Assembly (NCBI GenBank): GCA_023055425.1
Contig: JALGPY010000004.1
Span: 111,207,504-111,271,503 of the forward strand
Reading direction: 5' to 3'
Length of the DNA: 64,000 nt
Origin: Linanthus parryae
Lineage: Eukaryota > Streptophyta > Magnoliopsida > Ericales > Polemoniaceae
This document shows positions 33,624-45,694 of this stretch, one piece after another. Within the stretch, counting starts at the first letter, position 1. Each line of letters starts with the position of its first letter. The notes under the pieces are model-generated. The model saw only the letters and a list, made by a program, of their open reading frames with translations. It searched no databases and had not been told where the DNA came from. The position numbers and the translations under genes are program-made.

Positions 33624-36600
33624 TTATTTTACCTGATCAAACAGGTGAGGGTATCGTTTCATCATGTCAGCTTCCGCCTCCCATGTAGCTCCTTCTTGTA
33701 ATTGGTTGGACCAGAGAACCTTGACCAGCGTAGTTGACTTGGTACGGGTGTTCCTGGTTTTCCTATCGAGGATTTTGATGGGTTGCTCTTCGTAGGAAAG
33801 AGACGGATCTAGGTCGACTGGTTCAGGGTCAAGGACATGGCTCGGGTCGTGAATGTATGGTTTGAGCTGCGAGACATGAAAGACATTATGAACTCGGCCT
33901 AGGTTGGTTGGAAGATTTAGGCGATAAGCAACTTCTCCTATACGATCCATCACCTCGTACGGTCCAATGAACTTGGGACTGAGCTTTCCCTTCTGGTTGA
34001 ACCTCATGACGCCTTTGGTTGGAGAAACTTTCAGAAATACTTTGTCACCAACTTTGAACTCCAACGGTCTCCTCCTTGAATCAGCATAAGACTTTTGTCG
34101 ATCTTGGGCTGCCCTCATCCTTTGCTGAATCATCCGAATCTGATTTGTCGACTCTTCAATCATTTGTGGCCCTAGAATGATAGTCTCACTGATGTCGCTC
34201 CAACAAAGAGGTGTCCTGCATTTCCTCCCATACAACGCCTCGTAGGGTGCCATTCCTATGCTGGCATGATAGCTGTTGTTGTAGGAGAACTCTATCAGTG
34301 GTAGCTTATCAACCCATGACCCTCCAAAATCTAGGATACAGGCCCTCAACATGTCCTCCAGTGTCTGAATCGTCCTCTCCGTCTGTCCGTCTGTAGCGGG
34401 GTGAAAAGCGGTGCTAAACTTGAGTTCGGTGCCCATAGCTTTCTGTAGCTCCCTCCAAAAGTGTGATAAGAAGTTCGGATCCCTATCAGAAATAATTGAG
34501 CTAGGTACTCCATGTAATCTCACCACATCCTTGATGTATGCACTTGCTCTCTTTTCCATATCCCACGTATCTTTCATAGGAATGAATCTGGCCGTCTTCG
34601 TCAGCCGATCAACCACGACCCATATCTGGTTTAGGCCATTAGTCGACGTTGGCAATGCTGTGACGAAGTCCATTGAGATGGAGTCCCATTTCCATACTGG
34701 CACCTCCAACGGTTGCAGCATCCCTCCTGGTCTCTTGTGCTCAAACTTGACTTTTTGACATGTAAGGCACCGGGACACGTAGTCTGCTACTTCCTTCTTC
34801 ATGCCCTTCCACCAGAAGTTCTTCTTCAGGTCTTTATACAGCTTGTCTCCACCTGGGTGTACTGAGTACGGCGTGTAATGAGCTTCTTTCATAATCTTCT
34901 CCTTCACTTCTGCACATTTCAATGGTATGCACCATCTTCCCTTGAACTTTACGCTACCGTCTTCGTCGATCTTGAAATCACGAGCTTCACCCTTACTGAT
35001 CTTGTCCTTAATCTGCTGCAGGAAAGCGTCTTCCTTCTGGCCCTCCTTAATCTCCTCAAAGATGCTTGGCACAATCGTCAAATTGCACAACATATTACTG
35101 GCGGTTCCCTTCGTACACACTTCAATCTCCAACTTTTGAAAGTCCTCGCAGAGCTTGCGTGGCAAAACCCACATAGTATTCACCGTGTGCTCCGTCTTCC
35201 GACTCAATGCATCTGCCACCACATTGGCCTTCCCTTCATGGTACAAGATCTGGAGATCATAATCCTTCACCAACTCTAACCATCTCCTTTGCCGCATGTT
35301 CAGCTCCTTCTGCGTGAATATGTACTTCAGACTCTTGTGATCAGTGAAGATCTTGCAAGTCGTACCGTACAGATAATGCCTCCATATCTTTAGAGCAAAC
35401 ACTATAGCAGCCAACTCCAAGTCATGAGTGGGGTAGTTCTCTTCGTATGGCTTTAGCTGCCTGGAAGCATAAGCAATCACCTTCCCATTTTGCATCAGAA
35501 CACATCCCAGTCCATGCTTCGACGCGTCACTGTAAACTTCAAACTCTCCCCCTTCTGTGGGTAAGGTCAACACTGGTGCTGAGGTCAACCTATCCTTGAG
35601 TGTTTGGAATGCCTCCTCGCACTTGCTGTCCCACACATACTTCGTCGTCTTCTTTATCAAGTTGGTCAGGGGTTTTGCGATCTTTGAGAAATCCTTCACG
35701 AATCTTCGGTAGTATCCTGCCAGTCCCAAGAAGCTTCGTATCTCGGTTACGTTCTTCGGTGTTGGCCAATCTCTTACTGCTGCCACTTTCCCTGGGTCCA
35801 CTGACACACCTTCCTTGGATATGATATGGCCCAGGAAAGGCACTTGATCGAGCCAAAACTCGCACTTTGACAACTTCCCATACAACTTTTCTTCCCTGAG
35901 AGTTCTCAACACCTCTCTCAAGTGTTGTTCGTGCTCTTCCCTTCCCTTGGAGTAGATCAGGATGTCGTCGATGAACACCACAACAAATCTATCCAGGTAC
36001 TTCTGTAAGACGCGGTTCATCAACTCCATGAATGCTGATGGTGCATTCGTCAAGCCGAACGGCATCACTGTGTACTCGTAATGACCGTATCGGGTTCGGA
36101 ATGCTGTCTTCGGAATATCCTTCTCTGCTATCCTGAGCTGGTGGTACCCTGACCTCAAGTCAACCTTCGAGAACGTATCGGCGCCTTGCAATTGATCAAA
36201 CAGGTCGTCGATCCTGGGAAGCGGATACTTGTTCTTTATGGTTACATTGTTCAGCTCCCGGTAGTCTATGCAAAGCCTGAGACTTCCGTCCTTCTTCTTC
36301 ACAAACAAGACTGGTGCTCCCCACGGTGAAACACTAGGCCGGATGAAGCCCTTGTCTAGCAACTCTTTGAGCTGCTCCTTCAACTCCTTTAACTCTGCTG
36401 GTGCCATCCTGTATGGTGCCTTGGAGATCGGTCCAGTCCCTGGTACTAGGTCGATCGTAAAGTCCACTGCCCTCTTTGGTGGCATTCCTGGAAGTTCTTC
36501 TGGAAACACGTCTAGGAACTCGTATACTACTGGGATGTTCTCCAACTTCTCCTCTTCTTTTGCCTGGTCATGGATCGTACAGAGATATGCTTTATGCCCT

Positions 36601-38306
36601 TTCTTCACTTCTGAGAGGATGGTTAAGGCTGACACAATTTGGATTCGGGATCCACTGGTTACACCTCTATAGGATAGACGCTCCCCATTGGGTCCACGGA
36701 ACCTAACTTTTTGTGTGGTACATTCTATGGTTGCTTTGTACTTGCTAAGCCAATCCATACCTAAGATGACATCTAGGTTACCGAGGCTGTAAAGGATCAG
36801 GTCTGAGGGTAGTTCAGTACCAAGGACTTCTAGTTTGACTTCAGGGTACATGGCTTTACAAGTTACGACCTCTCCGTTAGGGGTAGAGATGGCAATAGAT
36901 ATGGGTGTTGGAGCAGGTAAATCTAGTTTCTTAACAAATTTGGATGATATGAATGAAAATGTGGCTCCTGAATCAAATAGGACAAATGCAGGGACAGAAT
37001 GGATAAGGAATGTACCAGTCACCACGTTGGCCTGTTCTGCTTGTGTCTGGTTCATGACATTAATGGTCCCAGTTGCAGTGCGGGCGACGGCTGTTGGTGC
37101 TGCTGCATTGTTCCCTTGAGGACGGTTGTTTCCACCTTGCCAGTTGTTTCCTCGGTTGAAGCCTCCTCCGTTGTTGTTGTTTCTCCCAGTGTTGTAGCCC
37201 ACGTTGTTGTATCCTCCTCCCTGCTGATAGTTCCGTTGGTTCCCTCCAAACTGGTTGTTGCCTCCCTGGTTGTACCCGTAGTTTCCACCTTGGCGGAAAG
37301 CACCACTTCCTCCTCCACGGTTGATGAAGTTTCCTCCACTGTTACTTCCTTGCGGTTTGGATCTGCACTCGAACTTCCGATGTCCCAACTTCCCACAGGC
37401 AAGACAGTTAACCTTGTTCCCATTGCAGTCTCTCCCTGGGTGATTGTTGCCACATCGCCTGCAATGGTAAACTCGAATCGGACCTTGTCCTCCAACATGC
37501 TGATTGTTTGGGTTGGGACGGTTCCTCTTATCTCCACCATTGTTCCAATTGCCGCGGTTCTGAAAAGTTGGTGCTGCTTGGGTTTCAGATTTCCTCTTTC
37601 TGTTTTCCTCGAGGTTATCATCTAGCATTCTCTGCACATCCTGTGCTGCCCCGTAAGCGTCATGGAGTGTCTCGAAGCGGGTTACACCTAAAGTGCTCCG
37701 AATTGGGAAGTTTAGACCCTCCACAAATCTCTTGACTGCCCTTGCTTCTGTCGGTACGATCTCTGCTCCAAACCTCATAAGTTCTGTGAAGCGATCGTAG
37801 TAGACTGCGAGGCTGTCATTCCTTTGTTTCAGGTCCAAGAACTCCTTAAGCTTCCGAGACTTGACGTGGTCAGGGTAAAACCGTTCACGCAGTGCTGTCT
37901 TCAGCTGTTCCCAGCCAAATCCCGGCTGAGCGAGGAGTTCTTCTCCCTTGGCAGACCACCATTTGTCAGCTTCCTTCTTGAAGTAGTATACGGCTATTTC
38001 TACCCGTCTGTCCTCCGGGCAGCGCACCGATTTTAGCGTCTTTCCGAAGTCGCGGATCCAGTCCTCCAAGATCGTCGGGTCATCGGTTCCGTAGAAGTAG
38101 TCGGGACGAAGTTCAGCAATCCTTCGCATCATATCTTCCCCTCCAGCCCGAGTGTTCTGCATGATTTGTGTCAGAGCTAGGGTCGCTTGTTCCATGTTCT
38201 GGAATCGGATGGGGTCGTATTCTGGGGCCGGTTCTCCTCGATTCATCGCTACTTGTTGAGTTCTGCGACTCCTGGTATAGTAGCGAGGAGGGTTGGAATA
38301 TCGCAT
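33624..38306 (-). CDS. Intact Tekay-type gag-pol polyprotein, 1560 aa
   Basis: One uninterrupted frame encodes every protein needed for cytoplasmic assembly, reverse transcription and nuclear integration. Gag occupies about residues 1-400 (retrotransposon gag domain, then [13 protein letters not shown] and [14 protein letters not shown] knuckles near 280-315, then a Gly/Asn-rich tract). Protease has [10 protein letters not shown] near 445. Reverse transcriptase has [10 protein letters not shown] and [12 protein letters not shown] near 780, with the catalytic DD. RNase H has [14 protein letters not shown] near 927 and TDHKSL. Integrase has the zinc region near 1150 ([19 protein letters not shown]), DRDPNF and the late [13 protein letters not shown]. 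The C-terminus (about 1500-1560) looks like a chromodomain ([18 protein letters not shown]). No stops or frameshifts, so it may be recently active. Confidence 0.95.
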   Translation of the reverse strand: MRYSNPPRYYTRSRRTQQVAMNRGEPAPEYDPIRFQNMEQATLALTQIMQNTRAGGEDMMRRIAELRPDYFYGTDDPTILEDWIRDFGKTLKSVRCPEDRRVEIAVYYFKKEADKWWSAKGEELLAQPGFGWEQLKTALRERFYPDHVKSRKLKEFLDLKQRNDSLAVYYDRFTELMRFGAEIVPTEARAVKRFVEGLNFPIRSTLGVTRFETLHDAYGAAQDVQRMLDDNLEENRKRKSETQAAPTFQNRGNWNNGGDKRNRPNPNNQHVGGQGPIRVYHCRRCGNNHPGRDCNGNKVNCLACGKLGHRKFECRSKPQGSNSGGNFINRGGGSGAFRQGGNYGYNQGGNNQFGGNQRNYQQGGGYNNVGYNTGRNNNNGGGFNRGNNWQGGNNRPQGNNAAAPTAVARTATGTINVMNQTQAEQANVVTGTFLIHSVPAFVLFDSGATFSFISSKFVKKLDLPAPTPISIAISTPNGEVVTCKAMYPEVKLEVLGTELPSDLILYSLGNLDVILGMDWLSKYKATIECTTQKVRFRGPNGERLSYRGVTSGSRIQIVSALTILSEVKKGHKAYLCTIHDQAKEEEKLENIPVVYEFLDVFPEELPGMPPKRAVDFTIDLVPGTGPISKAPYRMAPAELKELKEQLKELLDKGFIRPSVSPWGAPVLFVKKKDGSLRLCIDYRELNNVTIKNKYPLPRIDDLFDQLQGADTFSKVDLRSGYHQLRIAEKDIPKTAFRTRYGHYEYTVMPFGLTNAPSAFMELMNRVLQKYLDRFVVVFIDDILIYSKGREEHEQHLREVLRTLREEKLYGKLSKCEFWLDQVPFLGHIISKEGVSVDPGKVAAVRDWPTPKNVTEIRSFLGLAGYYRRFVKDFSKIAKPLTNLIKKTTKYVWDSKCEEAFQTLKDRLTSAPVLTLPTEGGEFEVYSDASKHGLGCVLMQNGKVIAYASRQLKPYEENYPTHDLELAAIVFALKIWRHYLYGTTCKIFTDHKSLKYIFTQKELNMRQRRWLELVKDYDLQILYHEGKANVVADALSRKTEHTVNTMWVLPRKLCEDFQKLEIEVCTKGTASNMLCNLTIVPSIFEEIKEGQKEDAFLQQIKDKISKGEARDFKIDEDGSVKFKGRWCIPLKCAEVKEKIMKEAHYTPYSVHPGGDKLYKDLKKNFWWKGMKKEVADYVSRCLTCQKVKFEHKRPGGMLQPLEVPVWKWDSISMDFVTALPTSTNGLNQIWVVVDRLTKTARFIPMKDTWDMEKRASAYIKDVVRLHGVPSSIISDRDPNFLSHFWRELQKAMGTELKFSTAFHPATDGQTERTIQTLEDMLRACILDFGGSWVDKLPLIEFSYNNSYHASIGMAPYEALYGRKCRTPLCWSDISETIILGPQMIEESTNQIRMIQQRMRAAQDRQKSYADSRRRPLEFKVGDKVFLKVSPTKGVMRFNQKGKLSPKFIGPYEVMDRIGEVAYRLNLPTNLGRVHNVFHVSQLKPYIHDPSHVLDPEPVDLDPSLSYEEQPIKILDRKTRNTRTKSTTLVKVLWSNQLQEGATWEAEADMMKRYPHLFDQVK

Positions 38307-38663
38307 GGTATCCTATGGATATAATCTCTTTCAAAATAATATCTAACTTACGCGCACATATACAGTACTCGTGTATGAGGTCATAATATCACTGAAATGT
38401 TCTAAGGTCCACATATAATGCTTATTATCTCAACAATAACCAAATAGTAATCGCATCACAACTATTCTCATCAAAGCAAATAATCCGCCTTACAATAAGG
38501 CATATCAAATACATCAGGTAGTTAGGGATCAAGCTACCCCATAAACCCCGGCTTGTCAAATTTTATTCCTCATTTTTGTTTTCCTATGTTGATTTTAATT
38601 CTGAAAATATTTTTAAACTTAGTTTAGTGGATATCGTAGGTTCGTACTAACTTAGAACCGTCG

Positions 38664-38675
38664 GCTCTGATACCA
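38664..38675 (-). other. Primer binding site (initiator tRNA-Met) of the intact element
   Basis: TGGTATCAGAGC on the minus strand, 2 bp downstream of the 5' LTR end and about 360 bp upstream of the gag start codon at 38306. Confidence 0.92.
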
Positions 38676-38677
38676 TC

Positions 38678-41600
38678 TGCAACACCCCCAAATCATACGG
38701 CCGGCCGAACCGTATATTTGGAAAGATGCCTCCGTCCGAGGAGATAAACCCCACTGGATACGGAGCAGGATCGCCGGTTCTTAGTTAATACAACCATCGA
38801 TAATCCAAATATAAGTTATGATACATTCATAATAAACCAGTGACAATGTCTGAAAAACAGAAGTACATTACATTCGATATGAAAATTACTAGGTGATGTA
38901 CTATACAGCCTGATACTTTAGCCATCCGCGTTGTGAACGTCCCCCACCTTACTCGTAACCTGCGGGTTTTGAAATAGCACAAGCCGACCGCAGGAAAATT
39001 TTAATCAGTAAAAACTGAGCAAATTCATACTGCAATAAGTAAAACGAGTTTTTGGCACAAAGCATTTATAGACACGTGATATATAGCAGAAATCCACAGT
39101 AGTTGTTATCATAACTCAATTTTTTTCCGTTCTCGTCATTAATTTGGCTGAGGCGTATTAGAGCCCAGCGGGTAACGAATGTCCACAGAGGGGTCAAGAT
39201 GCAATATATATATCACAATAGGGTGCCTCTCGGGATAACGTGATTCCCAATTCACCCGAGCGTTATGGGAGCCCCTACGTCAATCCCCGCTCGTAATCAT
39301 AACTATGAGACCTTAAGTGTCGACACCCCTATACCGTAATGACCCATACTGGTATAAGTAGTACTCTATAGTTTTCACATAGAAATAAAACCCGGGTGCA
39401 CGAAGGCTAACCACGGGGTAGGGTATGTAATCTCGTGGATTAGCACCCTAGGAGGATCGACTCACATGCGCCTCCGGCCTTAGCCTCCACACACATCCTC
39501 TGTACATCGCCCCAATTATGTTATAGTGCATTATTCACTGTCGTTTCATAATAATCACAACAGGTTCCAAATCATCATTTCTCAAGAGTATCATTTGATT
39601 CCAACTTGTCATCACATAAAAATATCATTGGTTCAAGATTCATATTTTCCCAACCGAATATTCAAAAGAGGATTCTCAAAACTCATTTCACAAACATTCG
39701 ATTTAATTCCAAGTATCGGGAGTTATAACGAGATCATTTTATACGCACACAAAATCACATTTGATAGTTAAAGTATTGCACATATGAACTTACCGGTAGC
39801 AAGCAGCACGACAAGAGAAGTCCTAGTACTCGTACTCGTTCTCGACAAATTCGTCGTCTACGAATTGAGTGTCTACAAATACGCAATAAGTTCTTATCAA
39901 CACATAGCTTAATTACATAACGACTCTAGTCGTGACTTATATGCAATGCGTGTCCTTGATTAATCTCCCAACCCTTGTATTTATAAAAGCTTATTACTTA
40001 TTATTTATTATTATGATAATAATAATAATTATTATTATTATTATTATTATTGTTATTATTATTACTATTATTATTATTATTATTATTAAGCAATTATTTT
40101 AGAGCAAAGTAAATATGGGAACATGCTTATGATCCTTATTTTTTTATAATTTGAGTGCTTACCTATTACTTGGAGGCTTTATTGTTTTTTTTGTTTTTGT
40201 TTTGTTTACACAACACCAATTAACATATATTCTCCTTTTTTTTTGTACATAGTTATAATTACAAATAATTATATATATACTAATATTTACTTGAACTTCT
40301 TGTTATAGAAAAATATTTTACTTATTTAATCATAGTGTAATTACATTCTTTCTACTATTTATAAAAGGTGATTTATAAATAAGTTTTAATAACTTATAAA
40401 GAAGGTACTACGAGTGTTTTTCAAGTGATTTTAATATTATTATTATTTTCATAAAAAAAACCATAATTTATTTAATATTATTATTATTTTCAGAAAAATA
40501 ATCTATTAGTTGATTTAGGGTATTTTAAAACTACAACTAGTGTCCAAACCAGTTTACAGAAAAGACACTTTCACCCCCACCTTCTAAAATTCAGTTTGTA
40601 TGTAAAAAAAATTAGTCACCCCCAACAGTTTCGGAAAAGACACTTTCACCCCCCGATTTGTTTTTCACGTATAGTCATCAACCCCATTCACTCAAATCGA
40701 ATTTTTCCGAACAAGACTCGATTTTGATCATTGTAATGGAACTAGGAGGCGATTTAGAGCTTACCCACGCGAAGAATCACGAAAAACGGTCAACGGACGA
40801 AGCGGGTCGAGCCTCCGACCGTCGGGTTCGGAGGTGGAGATCGCCGATGATGGTTTCGGCGTTTCTGGGTTCGTTCGAGGCTTTCACTGGTCTCGTCGGA
40901 CCTCCTGGAGGCGAGTGAGATGGGTTTCAAGTGGTGGGTGCGTCGGTGGTGGTTGGGCCGAGCTTCACGCCGGCGTCCATGGAGGTGGCGGCGTCGGTGG
41001 CGGTTCTGGCGTGAGGTGAGGCCGCTGCTACCTCTCTGTTTTCGACAGTGGGGTGGATAGCAGAGAGAGTAGAGAGCTCGAGAGAGATGGAGGAGGTGGG
41101 TTTTGTTGATGGTGGTGATTTTTGTTCTCGGTTTATTTCTCCGGCGAATTCTCCGGCGGGTTCCCGGCGTGTTTCCGGCGGTTCTGTGGCTGGGCAGAGG
41201 TAAGCCCAGAGAGAGAGAGAGAGAACAGAGGGGGTTGGGTTGAGTGCTCTGTTGGAGGAGGTGAAGGGAAGAGAATGGTGGTGGTGATGGTGGTGTTTTC
41301 GTCGGGGAAGGCAGCGGTGGTGGTGCTATGCCACCGCTGCTGCTGCTTCTTTTCTCTTCGCCGGCGAAATCAGAGGGGAGTGAGGGAGCAGAGAGTTTGA
41401 GAGAGAGAGGGGAGGCAGAGGTGAGAGGCGGAGGTGGTGATGGTGGCGTCCATGGGGGTGTTCCCCGTTGGTGGTGATGGAGGGGGCTGTTATGGTGGTG
41501 AAGGGAAAGAAGAAGATGATGGTGATGTTGGGTGTTTGCCGAGGGCAAAGAAGAAGGGGAGGGTGATGGTGTTGAGTTGTTGTTGTCGTGTTGTTGGTGA

Positions 41601-42436
41601 TGAGGAGGCAGAGGAGGTAGGGGGTTTTTATAGGAGGGGGAGTGAGTTGGGTCGGGGAGAGTTTGTGAGTGTGTGGGTGTTTTGTGTGCCGTGAGGGATG
41701 AGAGAGAGAGATGGGGAGAGTTTGTGTGTTGTTTTTGGTGTGTTGCTGTGAGGGGGAAAAGGAGAAAAAAAAATGAGAGAGAGGAAAAAAAAGAAAAGGG
41801 GGATGCATTTTGGTGTTGTTGGGTGAGTTATGTGAGAGAGAGAGAGAGAGAGAAAAAAAAAATGGGGGAGGGGATGATATTTGTGTGTGTGTTTGTGTGC
41901 TTCCCGTGGAGGAAGGAGAGAATGAGAGAGAGAGAGATGGTTGTGACGGGGAGAGAGAAAGAGAAGGGAGGAGGGTTTGTGATGGATGAAGAAGAAAACA
42001 ACAAATGTGTGTGTGTGTGTGTTGTCCGGGAGAGAAGAGAGGAATAGATGGAGAGTTGTTTGTGTGAGAGGAGAAAAAGGTGGGAAGTGGATGGTGATGT
42101 AGGGGAAGGGGAGAGATTGTGTTGTAGTAGAATTATTAATAGATATTGGAATTGTTTGTATTATTATTGTTAATATTAGTTATTTATTATTATTTTATTA
42201 ATATTATTTTACTATTATTTTATTATAGTATGTATACGTATATAAGCCTCGTATTATACGGTATAAGAATACGGTATTATTATACAGTATAAATACACTA
42301 TTATTTATATTTGTTTATGTAAAAGACAACTACTCCCCCCTTAGTTTCTAAAATGCATGGTTTAGCCCCCGTATTTATAGTAAACGTTTTAAAGAAATTG
42401 CACAATCGCCCCCATTAGGTAAATTCGGGTATTTCA
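38678..42436 (-). repeat. Tekay LTR, right (5' LTR of the intact element), about 3.76 kb
   Basis: Almost identical to 29638-33403, with the same ends. Differences include a shorter (GA)n tract near 41835, a different (ATT)n arrangement near 40015-40087 and a few point changes (for example 40292 a for g). It drives the intact gag-pol. Its outer end, 42436, abuts LINE sequence. No matching target duplication remains because the other end of the array was deleted. Confidence 0.92.
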
Positions 42437-44652
42437 TTCCCCCTCTCCCCTTTTCTGTTTTTTTACTTTGCAGTGAGTTCCTATCGAGAGCAATCACCCT
42501 GGGTATCTCGGAGGGTCGGCTGGAAGGTGTAACGGCGTCAAGGGGAGGACCAGTGGTCTCCCACCTATTTTTTTGCTGACGATTCGCTATTCTTTACAGG
42601 TGCAAATCAGGAGAACGTGGACTGCTTGCTCAAAATTTTAGAGGACTATGGAAGGGGCACTGGTCAACAAGGGAACATGGAAAAATCGGCCCTTGTTTTC
42701 TCTTCGGGAGTTCCTACAAGCATCAGAACTTCCCTCCTCCAGGCCACGGGGGTTCAGGAGGGGGATCAGTATGGCAGGTACTTGGGTCTTCCCTCAACCA
42801 TGGGTCGCAATAAATCTGTTACTTTCAACTCCTTGACAGATAAATTCGGTGGGAAACTGAAAGGCTGGAAAGAGAAATCACTTTCAGTTGCAGGCAAAGA
42901 AGTCCTTATCAAAGCGGTAGCCCAAGCCCTCCCGACGTATGCTATGAGTTGTTTACGACTTCCTGATGGTACTTGCGAAAAGATTGAGTCGATGATCAGA
43001 CAGTTCTGGTGGTCAAAAAGTGATAGAGATCGCTGCACAGTTGGTTTGCGTGGGACAAAATACAGGAAAACAGAAGAATATGTGGATTTGGCCTCAAGAA
43101 GATGAAGATTTTCAATCAAGCGTTACTAGCAAAACAAGCTTGGAGAATTCTGAAAATCCGAACTCGCTCTTGAGTAAAGTTGTAAAGGCAAAGTACTTCC
43201 AGCACGATTCGTTCTGGACGTCCGAACTAGGACGCAGCCCTTCCTTCGCGTGGCGAAGTATTATACACGACAAATATCTCCTAAAGTTAGGTACTAGATG
43301 GTGCATTGGCAACGGAGCAGCTGCATCCATAACTGAGCCATGGATCCCCACCAACCACGGGTTCAGAACCATCACTACGGGGCTGATTGCTGGACCGCCA
43401 GTGGGTACGTTTATCAGCTCAGACCAAACCTGGAATGTGGGGCTGCTTCGTCAATTTTTTTTGGATATTGACGTCCATGCTATATCTTCTATCCCCCTAC
43501 CCTCCTCCCCAAGAGAGGATAGGATAATTTGGCATTTTGAAAGTAAAGGCTCGTATACAGTAAAATCTGGGTATGAAGTCGCATTGCTTGCTGAAGAAAC
43601 AAATGAATCAAAGGCCTCCTTAGAGCACTGGGCTGATTTTTATGAAATTTTGTGGAAAATTAGAGTGCCTACGAAAATCAACCATTTTTTGTGGCGTTGC
43701 TTCCACGAGATCCACCCTACCACAGTAAATCTCCAATGAAGAAAGATTTAAGTTGACGACAAATGTGTTCTCTGCGGCAGCCACGGCGAAAATGAAGTCC
43801 ACATCCTCACACAATGTAAGAGGACCAAAGAACTTTGGTGCAGATGGGTTTTGCTAAAGAGCTGCTCTCGGTTAATCTAGGCTTCAAATTCTGGTTCGTT
43901 AATTTATTCACAAAAGCAAATGAAACTGATCGGAAAAAAATTAGTCTTCTTTTTTGGGAAATCTGGAACCAACGCAACGCCACTGTGTTAAAAAACCCAA
44001 CGAAGAGCAACCGAAAGATTTGCCATGACGTCCACGCAAAATTGAGAGATTTGGAGATGATAACAGTAGAAGAAGGCCGAGGATGTTACAGAGAAGTTGC
44101 CCCCATTCGGTGGAAAAAAACCCCTGCAGGTTGGCTCAAACTGAACTTTGATGGTGGTCTTTGCAATGCAACAGGAGAAAGCAGCGGTGGCATCATAATC
44201 AGGGATGACAAAGGGGATTTTGTTGCGGCGAGAGCTATGGCAAGAAGTGTTGAGCATGATCCCAGACGAGCAGAGGCTTTAGCTTTAAATTCAGGGATTC
44301 AGCTAGCAAACTCCACCGGCATTAGGAACTAGAAATAGAGGGGGATGCAAAACTCTTGTTAGATGACCTCTCCCATGGAAGCATCACGAACAAGGCGCTG
44401 ATAATTCTGCCACAGGGGACTCTATTGAAGACATTAAGGAGCTGTTGAAAGGTTTTGATGAGGTAAAGTTCTTGTGGATACCTCGCCGGTTGAATCAAAC
44501 ACCTCACTCCCTGGTGCAACAAAAGGAAAAAAGTTCTCTGAACAATGGCTGTTTGAGAGTCCAAGATGGTTTCAAGAATTGCTGAATAGTGATGTCTTAG
44601 GTGCAGTTGGCTAGTTGGTTTTCTCATTTATGAATTTTCCCTCAAAAAAAAA
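42437..44652 (+). pseudogene. LINE ORF2 part 3: end of reverse transcriptase, zf-RVT, RNase H (broken)
   Basis: It resumes with PLSPF-like and SEFLSRAITLGISEG sequence, then a run of T shifts the frame before FADDSLFF, the polymerase catalytic box (about 42576). GRYLGLPSTMGRNKS and the LKGWKEKSLSVAGKEVLIKA block follow at 42770-42930, with another shift near 43030. The zf-RVT domain is at about 43660-43830 (KINHFLWRCFHEIHP, later CVLCGSHGENEVHIL after an in-frame stop). The RNase H domain is at 44130-44330 (GWLKLNFDGG, SSGGIIIRDDKGDFVAA) and ends prematurely. An A tract closes the element at about 44642-44652. Confidence 0.9.
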
Positions 44653-44665
44653 AAGATATGAAATA

Positions 44666-45405
44666 TGTATACTTCTAAAAACAAGATATGAAATATATTT
44701 TTATTAACATACATCCGTCAATCTTAAAGTCTTTAATTTTTCTTTAAAGTTTAAAAAAAAATCTCAAAACTTCATAATTTCACATGTATATTTTTAATAA
44801 AACAATAAAATACAAGTATAAATTGTGCATTTTAACAACTAACACAAAACTTGCCACAGGACATTCTTGAGTAGTTTTTTTATTGTAACTGTTTGTATTT
44901 TTCATGCAAATCTAAGAGAGACTATTGTATAAAAAAAATAGAAAGATACTTGTATGTTATTGTTTCTAAAAAAATACATGTGAAATTATAAAATTCAAGA
45001 TTCTTTTTAAACACTATTAAAAAAAGTTAAAGACTTAAAGATTGACGGATATATGTTAATAAAAACATTTCTCATATCTTGAAATGATGTAAATATATGT
45101 TATTTTGATAAAAATATATTGCATTATCTTACATATATCAAATTATTAAATTAAAAATTTATTTTTTAATGTTTTTTAGATTTTTTTTAGTAAATCTTGT
45201 ATTTAAAAAAAAATGGAGGTGAAAATAAGGCGTACAAAAGTCTTTTTATAATTTTCCGTCTAATATTAACGAAAAGTTAACGAAAGAGTACCTACATGCT
45301 CGAAAATCCAAAATTTGGGACTTGTGCTGCTCGATTTTAAAATTTAGGTACCCACTTGCTCGATTTTGCAAAATATGGGTACCTCCGGCACAATTTAGCC
45401 AATTT
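44666..45405. repeat. Foldback element: rest of left arm, spacer and right arm
   Basis: 44666-44820 continues the left arm after the LINE target duplication and is the inverse of about 44947-45085 (aacatacatccgtcaatctt versus its complement). The outer right arm (45085-45405) is the inverse of 43-485, and ends in ggcacaatttagcc. The spacer of about 125 bp has no ORF. Non-coding. Confidence 0.75.
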
Positions 45406-45556
45406 TATTCACAGAATCGTTGAGTTTGGAAATTTTGAGCTTGGCCTAGTAAAATGAGACCGGACAAGCTATAAGTCGCACTTGAATTATCTCATTTTGG
45501 ACAAGATTCGTAAGTTTAAATTAAATAAATAGTTTTTTTTAATTAACCATATATAT

Positions 45557-45683
45557 GCAATTGGTTTTAGTTCAGTGGTAGAGTATTTTCTTTTTGATGA
45601 AATAGTTGTAGAGCATTTGAACCCCCTGTATGAGGTCCAGAGTTCGAACCCGGCTATGTGATGCAATTCTCAAAAAAAAAAAT
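45557..45683 (+). mobile_element. tRNA-derived SINE
   Basis: About 127 bp with a Pol III A box (tagttcagtggtagag) and B box (gagttcgaaccc), ending in an A tract. It is flanked by accatatatat (45546-45556) and accatatacat (45684-45694), an 11-bp target duplication with one change. The paralogous place in unit 2 (about 55780) has one copy of this sequence (accatagacat) and no SINE. Confidence 0.85.
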
Positions 45684-45694
45684 ACCATATACAT

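Larger units (their letters stand above)
28622..42436 (-). mobile_element. Tekay/Del-type chromovirus (Ty3-gypsy), LTR-gag/pol-LTR with truncated extra internal region
   Basis: Read on the minus strand: 5' LTR (42436-38678), PBS (38675-38664), gag-pol (38306-33624), PPT (33416-33404), 3' LTR (33403-29638), then a second PBS (29635-29624) and a gag start that is cut at 28622-28630. So a second internal region follows the 3' LTR, as in a tandem array sharing an LTR. The cut side meets the LINE at the shared bases atggagtg, which also occur in gag at 37662-37669. Clade placement rests on the C-terminal chromodomain-like region, the integrase style and the long LTRs. The LTRs differ at only about ten sites by eye. 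Confidence 0.88.
486..44652 (+). mobile_element. LINE (plant L1-like non-LTR retrotransposon), split by two nested insertions
   Basis: The element is bounded by a 13-bp duplication, aagatatgaaata, at 473-485 and 44653-44665. It ends in an A tract just before the right copy. Three segments belong to it: 486-3242, 28227-28629 and 42437-44652. Read in order they give ORF1 (DUF4283 plus CCHC knuckle), an APE-type endonuclease, reverse transcriptase, zf-RVT and a C-terminal RNase H domain. All reading frames are broken by stops and frameshifts. The gaps are filled by a solo LTR carrying a Helitron, and by a Tekay chromovirus. Roughly 170 bp of reverse-transcriptase sequence, between the first catalytic Asp block and the PLSPF-like block, is missing at the second gap. 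Confidence 0.9.

Noticed and set aside
37052..37621. Plus- and other-frame ORFs overlapping gag-pol (for example 36999-37625, 37052-37621, 35590-35865)
   Set aside because: They are shadows of the intact polyprotein, with no domain of their own.
45561..45670. A functional tRNA gene
   Set aside because: A and B boxes are present, but the sequence does not fold as a cloverleaf by eye, ends in an A tract and has a target duplication, so it is a SINE.
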